From: a virus
IMG/VR virus record: IMGVR_UViG_3300010885_040084
Location: 1-30,477 of that record
Strand: one strand, 5' to 3'
DNA: 30,477 nucleotides
The translations under genes and the position numbers were made by a program. Position 1 is the first letter of the stretch; the number at the start of each line of letters is the position of its first letter. Below are positions 7,304-13,703 of this stretch, in pieces. Below the pieces are notes generated by a model. That model saw nothing but the letters and a program-made list of their open reading frames with translations. It made no database searches and had not been told where the DNA came from.

Positions 7304-7930
7304 TTACAACTCCCTTTGTTTACAGTTTTGAAAATGCCACCTTTTCATAGAATTACCTCCTTGCTTACTGCAGTGTGGACAAATAACTACTGTTTGAGGT
7401 CCATATGGTTTTCTAGGTCCTGATATTGCTTCTCTATGTTCTTTTGTTTTTGGACTTTTCATTTTTTGGATAGTACTACTAGTGTGATGTTTTCCAAACA
7501 TAAAGTGATTCTGACCTGACATTGCTTCTGATCTTTTTTTGTTTGAACTCTCAGATGCTGGTATACCTTTATTCCATGGTGATTTATTATACTGTGGGTT
7601 ATTACTTCCTAGCATCTTTTTTGATTGAATTTTTGAGAATACTTTTTTTGATTCTTCATAAGCTCTACTACTTACTCGGTAATCTCTACCCGGTCCTTTC
7701 TGATTACACATTCCCCAGAACGCTAATACTAATTTCTTATTTTGAGGATATATTCTATACAATAACCAGTGACATATAAAATGCTCCCTTGCTGTTAATT
7801 CTGCTAGGTTTTCTTTTTCATTACTTCCTCCCATGCATTTAGGGATAATATGATGCTTTTCCTTATAACCTTCTAGTTTTCTTTGTTTTGCTCGATCGAT
7901 AATTTGATCGTAAATTTTTTGATAATTCAT
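7304..7930 (-). CDS. HNH homing endonuclease with C-terminal Cys/His finger
   Basis: This 208-residue putative free-standing homing endonuclease lies between the DNA polymerase and an unknown gene. The HNH motif is N-terminal: EKHHIIPKCMGGSNEKENL at about residues 24-42, then AREHFICHWLLY. The middle has NUMOD3-like segments (GSNNPQYNKSPWNKG, GQNHFMFGKHH, SPKTKEHREAISG). The C-terminus carries a candidate zinc finger, CPHCSKQGGNSMKRWHFQNC, with Cys-x2-Cys and a His/Cys pair. The same finger type recurs in the decayed endonuclease at 20685-20861, so the two elements share a DNA-binding module. Its leader contains two hairpins with complementary loops. HNH identity is strong; mobility is inferred. 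Confidence 0.88.
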   Translation of the reverse strand: MNYQKIYDQIIDRAKQRKLEGYKEKHHIIPKCMGGSNEKENLAELTAREHFICHWLLYRIYPQNKKLVLAFWGMCNQKGPGRDYRVSSRAYEESKKVFSKIQSKKMLGSNNPQYNKSPWNKGIPASESSNKKRSEAMSGQNHFMFGKHHTSSTIQKMKSPKTKEHREAISGPRKPYGPQTVVICPHCSKQGGNSMKRWHFQNCKQREL

Positions 7931-8061
7931 ATTAAATAAAAAAAGGAGAAATTAAAAACAACTACCTGGTCCGTAGTAAATTTTTAAAATCTCCGTAATG
8001 TTTTTATCGGTAGGACCAGTACCTTCTATTTACTATAAATAGCAACTTTTTAACTAAACCC
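7931..8061 (-). promoter_or_regulatory. HNH leader with two hairpins that have complementary loops
   Basis: This gene-free stretch follows the polymerase stop. After the promoter-like motif at 8029-8054, the transcript would first form GGTA-CTGGTCC-TACC (8009-8023) and then CTAC-GGACCAG-GTAG (7962-7976). The two 7-nt loops are exact reverse complements. They could kiss, or the whole could refold as one long-range stem across about 32 nt of A/U-rich spacer. Confidence 0.6.
8029..8054 (-). promoter_or_regulatory. Extended promoter-like motif before the HNH gene
   Basis: The minus strand reads GTTAAAAAGTT, then GCTATTTATAGTAAA. It matches the gp32 element at 6753-6778 at 23 of 26 positions. It starts just after the polymerase stop codon, about 100 nt from the next ATG. 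Confidence 0.55.
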
Positions 8062-9387
8062 TTAAAAATCTAATGATTTTCCATATTCTATTTTTGTCGG
8101 ATACCTTCCTTCCGATTCCATTATTCTTTGAATTTCTTCCAACGTTTCTTTTCCATCCTCTTTATTAAAATCAAATATTATTGCATCATAGACATATAGA
8201 GCTATTTTAGTTTTCTTTCCTCGTAAGTACTTTATTAACTGCTCTAATACTCTTATGTTTCTGCTCGTCTCTAAACTTTGCATAAGGTAGTTTAGTAACT
8301 TTTGTGGATGCATATCAGATAAATCCCTTGTAAATCTCTTTCCTGATATCGGATCTTGTATATAGCCTTGTTCTTTAAACTGCTTCCATAGCTGTGTTGT
8401 ATACTTTTCCATTTTTTCAAATACCTCTAGGAAGGCATACTCAGGTGGTATCTTTCCATATATTGCTTGAAAATTAATCTGCTTTGCATTTGCATACTCC
8501 TCCTGTGTTATAACCTCTTTTTTAAAGTAAAGTCTTGCTAACTGGATGTGTGCAGATTCGTCGGTTAGTTCGTATCCTACCTGTTCGCACAATATCCTAA
8601 GATGGTAACCGTCATAATCATATGCAACAAAACAATCATTCTGAGGTATAATTGCTTTTCTAAATTCTTGTGCTTTAGGAATTGCAGCGTAATTCACAGA
8701 ATTAAAAGCATTTGTTGGACGGGAGGTTGTATTATACAGATTATAAGAAGTATATGCTATATTATCTTCCATATTAAATACAGGATTATTTGGTTTAAAT
8801 AAATCCAAGTATGGTTGATAAATTGTTCTTAGTCCGGTATGCTCTATTGCAAAAAATACTGAAGTGGCTATTTTATTGTAGAAATCAAATCCGTTTGGTA
8901 TTGTATATTGTAATATGCAATCTATAGCTTTATAATCCTCTTCACATTTTTCATATAACTTTGAAATTGGAACTAATGCATTTACTTCTTTAAAATCATG
9001 CAATCTATTATAGAACCAGTTATATGTTTGATTATTTTTACCTAATTCTAATCTATCGTAATTAGTCATTGAATAAATTAACGATATATCTAGAACATCC
9101 TTTAATATAAAGTGGTACAGCAATTCTTTCTTATCTAATGTATAAAGTATTTTGTAAGATTTTAACAGCTCGTAGACACGATCTTTATCTACATTAAGTC
9201 CTTCATCATGATTTATTGGAATAATATATCCTTCCTCTTGATTTAATGGCCGAAGATATACTGCTATCGTTTTAGTTAGTATAGGATGGTAGTTATCGTT
9301 TGAGGAGATTACTTTTACGTATCCTCCTTCCTCACTATAACTTTTCAGCATCTCTAATTGCTGATCTGATTCAACGATGTAAAACAT
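8062..9387 (-). CDS. Reduced family A DNA polymerase without evident proofreading or 5' nuclease
   Basis: This 441-residue protein is a PolI-type polymerase, presumably the replicative or a repair enzyme of the phage. TSRPTNAFNSVNYAAIPK (about residues 217-234) corresponds to the template/primer-binding region of family A. Motif A is CFVAYDYDGYHLRI, with the catalytic Asp kept. Motif B is AKQINFQAIYG, with Lys, Phe and Tyr-Gly kept. Motif C is YVYDAIIFDF, with the second catalytic Asp kept. By alignment to E. coli PolI from memory, Glu710 is His, Arg754 is Tyr, and the His-Asp-Glu of motif C is Tyr-Asp-Ala. The first 150 residues look like a shrunken 3'-5' exonuclease fold, but the Asp-x-Glu of motif I is missing. 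The gene follows a strong terminator. Confidence 0.82.
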   Translation of the reverse strand: MFYIVESDQQLEMLKSYSEEGGYVKVISSNDNYHPILTKTIAVYLRPLNQEEGYIIPINHDEGLNVDKDRVYELLKSYKILYTLDKKELLYHFILKDVLDISLIYSMTNYDRLELGKNNQTYNWFYNRLHDFKEVNALVPISKLYEKCEEDYKAIDCILQYTIPNGFDFYNKIATSVFFAIEHTGLRTIYQPYLDLFKPNNPVFNMEDNIAYTSYNLYNTTSRPTNAFNSVNYAAIPKAQEFRKAIIPQNDCFVAYDYDGYHLRILCEQVGYELTDESAHIQLARLYFKKEVITQEEYANAKQINFQAIYGKIPPEYAFLEVFEKMEKYTTQLWKQFKEQGYIQDPISGKRFTRDLSDMHPQKLLNYLMQSLETSRNIRVLEQLIKYLRGKKTKIALYVYDAIIFDFNKEDGKETLEEIQRIMESEGRYPTKIEYGKSLDF

Positions 9388-9413
9388 TTATATAACCTTT
9401 TCTTTAATATACG

Positions 9414-9439
9414 AAAAAAGGCCTGCAAAAGCAAGCCTT
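9414..9439 (-). terminator. Intrinsic terminator ending the structural-gene block
   Basis: The minus strand forms AAGGCTTGC / GCAGGCCTT (9 bp, one G-T pair) around a TTTT loop, followed at once by TTTTTT. It lies 20 nt past the stop of the 115-residue gene and before the polymerase gene. Confidence 0.85.
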
Positions 9440-9459
9440 GTTGTATTTTTATTGTAGAA

Positions 9460-9807
9460 CTAAATATCTTTTACCTGATCTACTGTAAACCCTAACTCTG
9501 TAGCTAGTTGTTCGATTTCCGGAATATCTTCTCCTGAGTATTCTGCTTCAATGGTTATTAAGTTTGCAATCTCTTCAACCTTACTAAAATATTCTTCACC
9601 TTTTAGTTGAGTGATTTTGCTCTTTAATATAGGTTGTTCCTGTTCTGCTTTATCATAACTATTTCCATATCCCTGATCTAAACTATAGTCGTTTGAAATA
9701 TATGCTTGTACTAGTGTTAGTAAATCTTCACTTTCTTCTTTTAGTAGTTTTGAATTAGTAGTTAATTTATTCTCTACTAAGAATTTTTTTAAATTAAAAT
9801 TTTCCAT
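9460..9807 (-). CDS. Small acidic phage protein of unknown function (115 aa)
   Basis: I do not recognise this 115-residue protein. It starts MENFNLKKFLVENKLTTNSKLL, an amphipathic segment, and is then strongly acidic with many Glu (EEYFSKVEEIANLITIEAEYSGEDIPEIEQLATELG). The C-terminal 40 residues look helical and could be a small helical bundle. The short N-terminal segment with LKKFLVEN recalls the N-terminal tags seen on some T4-like head proteins, but the likeness is weak. It is the last gene before the terminator that closes the baseplate block, and has its own promoter-like motif 11 nt before its ATG. It could therefore be expressed apart from the baseplate genes. Confidence 0.75.
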   Translation of the reverse strand: MENFNLKKFLVENKLTTNSKLLKEESEDLLTLVQAYISNDYSLDQGYGNSYDKAEQEQPILKSKITQLKGEEYFSKVEEIANLITIEAEYSGEDIPEIEQLATELGFTVDQVKDI

Positions 9808-9818
9808 TTTGTTTTTAT

Positions 9819-9832
9819 TTTTATATAAATAG
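9819..9832 (-). promoter_or_regulatory. Promoter-like motif before the 115-aa gene
   Basis: The minus strand reads CTATTTATATAAAA, 11 nt upstream of the ATG at 9807, in the short gap after the 229-residue gene. Confidence 0.45.
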
Positions 9833-9835
9833 TAT

Positions 9836-10525
9836 TTATTTTCTTAAATCGAAATTAGCTTTTCTATCGTTTTCTAGTTTTATTTCAGGATCTTTTTCTA
9901 CTTCTGTAGTAGTTGATAATATCGGTTTTTGATTTGTAGCTGGATCTTCTACAAGGAAGGAATAATCTGTTATAAATGTAGAAATTCCTGGCATCTGAGA
10001 TTCTAAAGCTGTAATTGTTTTTTTATTCTTTGATGCTGCTCCTTCATATGGATATCCATTAAAATTTTTATCTTCGGCTGGTCCTTGTATGATCCAGTAT
10101 ACTGTTGCAAAACTCTTATTAGGGATTTCTTTTCTTATTGCTAAATAATCTTCTTTCGATACTTCTGTAATTTTCTTTGTATTATTTGCTTGGACAAAGT
10201 ATCTTGTAATTGCCCCTTTATTTTTATCAGAGTTTTTTACTTTTGGTTTAAAAAAACTTTTTAAAGCCATAGATAGTAATGCTGTTGCAACAGTTAGTAG
10301 TTGGCCAGGTAATTCTGTTCTTACTTTTATCAGCTCTCCTCCTTTATCGTCTGGGGTTTTTCCTGCAAAGTACCTTTTTTTGTAATCTTCAAAATAATTA
10401 CCTTTATAATCTTTACCTGTGTCTTTATATGCAAATTCTCCTCCTGGTGTAGATTTAGGTTCAGTATATTTTGTTTTTGCTATATACTTAACTTGTTTCG
10501 ATTTTGTATCTCTATCTGTTGCCAT
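9836..10525 (-). CDS. Putative virion protein of unknown function (229 aa)
   Basis: I do not recognise this 229-residue protein. It starts 2 nt after the hub-lysozyme gene ends, so it belongs to the baseplate operon. The first 75 residues are rich in Lys, Tyr, Asp and Gly and probably extended. A hydrophobic stretch follows (LPGQLLTVATALLSMALKSFF, broken by a few polar residues) that could be an amphipathic or membrane-active helix. The rest is mixed, with a strand-like segment ATVYWIIQGPAEDKNFNGYPYEG. The C-terminus is charged. From position it could be a spike, a baseplate accessory factor or a protein injected with the DNA. None of these is shown by the sequence. Confidence 0.75.
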   Translation of the reverse strand: MATDRDTKSKQVKYIAKTKYTEPKSTPGGEFAYKDTGKDYKGNYFEDYKKRYFAGKTPDDKGGELIKVRTELPGQLLTVATALLSMALKSFFKPKVKNSDKNKGAITRYFVQANNTKKITEVSKEDYLAIRKEIPNKSFATVYWIIQGPAEDKNFNGYPYEGAASKNKKTITALESQMPGISTFITDYSFLVEDPATNQKPILSTTTEVEKDPEIKLENDRKANFDLRK

Positions 10526-10527
10526 AA

Positions 10528-13398
10528 TTATGCGTATGCTGAATTATCTTTTGAAATATCTGCCCAGTATTTATTAAACTTAGCCTGTCTATCATCTAAT
10601 CCGTTTGTACCTCCATTTACTCGTTGTGTAACTCTTCCTACATCTGCAGTTGTTATTCCTCCTGTCAATCCTGTTATGTTTCTGGATAAGTACTTCCACC
10701 AGTAGCATGCAGAATCAGCTGCAAAATAATCTCCTTCAAGTATCGAAGGGTTTGTCATTATATCTGCTTTAGATCCTGTACTTTTTAAATACTTACTGTA
10801 TTTTGTGTAATTTTCTCTACCTGTAATTTGGATATACCCTCTTCCTTTAAACTTAACTCCATCTCCTGGCTGTGTATTCCCTAAATCTTTTCTTCCTTCA
10901 TATGCTTTTCCTGATGCAAATTCTTTCTTCCATTGAAAGTTTCCTGATTCATGAGCACATTGAGCAAGAAAATGAGCTCTTTCTGTAGGAGCTGTAATTC
11001 CATACCTTCTCATAGCTCTTACAAGTTCAGTTGGTGGCGGCGGGGCTGGACCTTTCTTGGTTGTTGTACTAGATTTTGGAGTTTGTTTTTGCTCAGTTGA
11101 ATAATTTCCATCTACTGTTGTAGCTGTTCCAACTGTTCCTGCTGCTGCTATTTCTTCTGCAGTAGGAGTATCAATAGTTAAAAATTGTGCGGCTATGTTT
11201 GTTAACCATCTACTATCTTTCCCTATAGTATGTTCTAGTCCAGTTATTAGGTATCCAAATTTTTCGTTATATTTACTTGGAAGTATTCCTGCATTAATTT
11301 TAAAACTCTCTGCTACCCTAAGTCCCCCTACTCCGTCTAATGTAATAGATAGTTCAACAGGAACTAATCCAGGTACTGGTTGGCTTTGTATTATTCTATT
11401 TTTATTAGCTTGATCTACTGTCCATTCCTTATGACAAGTTTTAGCCGTTTCTAATTCTTCTTTATCGTATCCTGTGTTTGAATTAAAATTTTGAAAAAAA
11501 TCTATTACATCTGTTAACCAGTCAGCAAATCTCTCTGTCTTATCTTCTTCTTCTTCTTTTGCTGTCTCTTTACTAATACTTGATACATCTTTTGTAACTC
11601 TAATTCTATCAATGATTCCTGAGTTCCATTTTAGTATATTTTCAACATTTTCAGAATAGTTTTGTGTAGTTCCTTGGGCTGCAATTGATATTTGAGATCC
11701 CATTTCATTAGTTATTTTACTACTAATACTAACTTCACTGACGGTTGTTTTTACTCCTGAGATATTTATTACTGGAGAGATATCTCCTAATACTGTTGTA
11801 TTTTTTCTATCTACTACAAAAAAAGTACCTCCATCATATTCATCATCGTATACTAATGCTAATTCATTAATACCTCCCAAAGCATCGTTCATTCCTTCAA
11901 ATATACTTGTAAGTATGTCGGATAAACTTTTATTAAATTTTCCTTCTGTATCAAGTGCCTCATCCAATTTTTGCTTAAGGTACGGTATTGATACTAATAT
12001 ATTAAGTACATCATTTTTATATTTCTCATCAACTACAAGATTATTATGTATTGCATCAACTTTTCCTGGTACTACTGATAAAAAAAATGTCTTATAGGAC
12101 CAATCTGATAAGGTAGGTGCTGTTGGTAGTACGCAAACTGTTGGGTCTATTGAAAAATGTGTAGGGAAGGTGAGTAGGTCTGATGATAGTTGTTGAACTT
12201 CCCCGTCCATTACGTATTCGTACTCTGTGTTAAATTTAAGGTATGTTCTAGAACCTGTGTCTTCTTCTTTTTTTGTATTATCAACAGGGACAACCATTTT
12301 ATTTATAATATCTAAAAAAGTTCCTAACGTAATCCATTGCATAGGAGTTTCTGTATCAGAGAACCATCCATCATCTAATTGAATATCATCATAATATCCT
12401 GTAAATGGTTTTAGTACGGCAGCTAGATCTGGTGCTTCTGATGCTAGGTCATCTCTATTGAATGTACTGCCAAACATTGATCCCATTTTACCTAACTTAG
12501 CAAGTGCATAATGAAATATACTCTTTTTTTGTTCTTTTCCTTCTTCACTATCCGGATCATCATATTGAGCCTTATCTTTTATTCTTAATTTAGGATCAAA
12601 AGCTGATTTTATTAATTCAATAATTTCACCTGCAGATATAATGCTAATAGAGCATTCGTACTCTCCTGTAGGTTTAAAACTCCAATTAAAGTTTTTTATA
12701 TTACCGAACATTGCATCGTAATTGTAATCTGATTGTTTTCTCGCTCTATCAATGTCGTTTAGTATCATATCTACTTTAACGTTTTTTCCGTAGAATAAGT
12801 TTGGAGATACAGTATGTACAGCTGTACTGTATGATCCATTATTCATAAAGTAAGCAGTATGTCCCCATTCTAGTAGAACTGAAAAACCTGGTCGTAGAAA
12901 TAATTTTTCTATCATATCAAAATCCTCTAGAGTCCATACAGATATTTTTACCTCTGCTTCTCTTAAAGTACCGTAGGTATTTTTTGATTTAACAGACATT
13001 CCTGTTACACCAGGCATTGGCCTAATACCTGTACTATTCGGCCTGTTGTTGTAAGCAGCAAAATTATCTACTTCCTTACCTGTATTTACACCGCCTCTAA
13101 GTCCTCTGTTTGGATTTAGTAAACCGCCTTGTAATATATTTGATCTTGCTAGAGTGTTATCTCCTGTGATGTCTGTTCTACCTTCCTTAGCTTTTAGTTT
13201 TTTTATTTCATCTTGAGATAAAGTATTAACACTTGAAGATAGTCTAATCCAAGCTGTTCTACTGTTTTGATACAGTATATCTTCTCTTTTCTTTGTGAGT
13301 GTTCTCGATAGGGAGGCTTCCCTAGCTCTTATTTGATCTGCTACACTAGGTCTAATACCACTTCCAATTTTTCCAGTACGTGAATTACTTGTTGCCAT
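10528..13398 (-). CDS. Baseplate hub protein fused to a GH19 chitinase/lysozyme-like domain
   Basis: This 956-residue protein is the likely centre of the baseplate, carrying the wall-degrading activity used at infection. The N-terminal part (about 120-260) has a T4 gp27-like hub signature: PMPGVTGMSVKSKNTYGTLREAEV, a helix LEDFDMIEKLFLRPG, and SVLLEWGHTAYF. A Thr/Ser/Lys/Pro linker (about 750-789, ending PAPPPP) leads to a GH19-type domain at about 790-956. Its AQCAHESGNF carries the likely catalytic Glu near residue 817, followed by AYEGRKDLGN, a Gly-Asp-Gly, and FKGRGYIQITGRENY. T4 splits this function between gp27 and gp5, and gp5 uses an unrelated lysozyme fold. The stop overlaps nothing; the ATG overlaps the LysM gene stop by 1 nt. 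Confidence 0.85.
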   Translation of the reverse strand: MATSNSRTGKIGSGIRPSVADQIRAREASLSRTLTKKREDILYQNSRTAWIRLSSSVNTLSQDEIKKLKAKEGRTDITGDNTLARSNILQGGLLNPNRGLRGGVNTGKEVDNFAAYNNRPNSTGIRPMPGVTGMSVKSKNTYGTLREAEVKISVWTLEDFDMIEKLFLRPGFSVLLEWGHTAYFMNNGSYSTAVHTVSPNLFYGKNVKVDMILNDIDRARKQSDYNYDAMFGNIKNFNWSFKPTGEYECSISIISAGEIIELIKSAFDPKLRIKDKAQYDDPDSEEGKEQKKSIFHYALAKLGKMGSMFGSTFNRDDLASEAPDLAAVLKPFTGYYDDIQLDDGWFSDTETPMQWITLGTFLDIINKMVVPVDNTKKEEDTGSRTYLKFNTEYEYVMDGEVQQLSSDLLTFPTHFSIDPTVCVLPTAPTLSDWSYKTFFLSVVPGKVDAIHNNLVVDEKYKNDVLNILVSIPYLKQKLDEALDTEGKFNKSLSDILTSIFEGMNDALGGINELALVYDDEYDGGTFFVVDRKNTTVLGDISPVINISGVKTTVSEVSISSKITNEMGSQISIAAQGTTQNYSENVENILKWNSGIIDRIRVTKDVSSISKETAKEEEEDKTERFADWLTDVIDFFQNFNSNTGYDKEELETAKTCHKEWTVDQANKNRIIQSQPVPGLVPVELSITLDGVGGLRVAESFKINAGILPSKYNEKFGYLITGLEHTIGKDSRWLTNIAAQFLTIDTPTAEEIAAAGTVGTATTVDGNYSTEQKQTPKSSTTTKKGPAPPPPTELVRAMRRYGITAPTERAHFLAQCAHESGNFQWKKEFASGKAYEGRKDLGNTQPGDGVKFKGRGYIQITGRENYTKYSKYLKSTGSKADIMTNPSILEGDYFAADSACYWWKYLSRNITGLTGGITTADVGRVTQRVNGGTNGLDDRQAKFNKYWADISKDNSAYA

Positions 13399-13703
13399 TA
13401 CCTAGTTGCATTAACTTGATTATATAGCTGAATTGCTCCGCTTTTGTCTGCAGGTATTCTTAATTGTACTCCGGGTACTATTGTTAGTCCAGATTGTTGG
13501 AAGGTGTTTGCTGATGCTATAATCCACCATAGACTGTCATCACCGTAGAATTGTAGTGCTAGGGTATCGTACCTATCTCCTGCAGTAGTTATAACATAGT
13601 AGTCTTCTTGATTTAGAGGTATTTCCGGATATATAGAGTTCGTATAGTAAGGAACTCCTGTAGATGTTTTTTCTGTTTTAATATTTGTGTACCTATTTGC
13701 CAT
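13398..13703 (-). CDS. LysM-domain baseplate protein (gp53 / P2 gpX-like role)
   Basis: This 101-residue protein has one LysM-like domain from about residue 33 to 85: EDYYVITTAGDRYDTLALQFYGD, then LWWIIASANTF and VPGVQLRIP. In contractile tails, small LysM proteins (P2 gpX family) and the LysM-bearing T4 gp53 sit in the baseplate next to the hub and help hold it together. Position between a tube-initiator-like protein and the hub fits such a role. The ATG and stop each overlap a neighbouring gene by 1 nt (TAATG arrangement), so it is translationally coupled within the baseplate operon. No signal peptide, which argues against a secreted wall-binding protein. Confidence 0.82.
   Translation of the reverse strand: MANRYTNIKTEKTSTGVPYYTNSIYPEIPLNQEDYYVITTAGDRYDTLALQFYGDDSLWWIIASANTFQQSGLTIVPGVQLRIPADKSGAIQLYNQVNATR

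Noticed and set aside
7952-8029. 25-codon minus-strand frame IEGTGPTDKNITEILKIYYG ending PGSCF
   Set aside because: It looks protein-like but has no start codon and coincides with the complementary-loop hairpins, so I treat it as RNA structure or at most a trace of an older gene end.
7242-8061. Group I intron carrying the HNH gene
   Set aside because: The flanking genes have complete ends of their own (polymerase C-terminus, 151-aa start) and I see no intron core pairing, so the HNH gene is free-standing.
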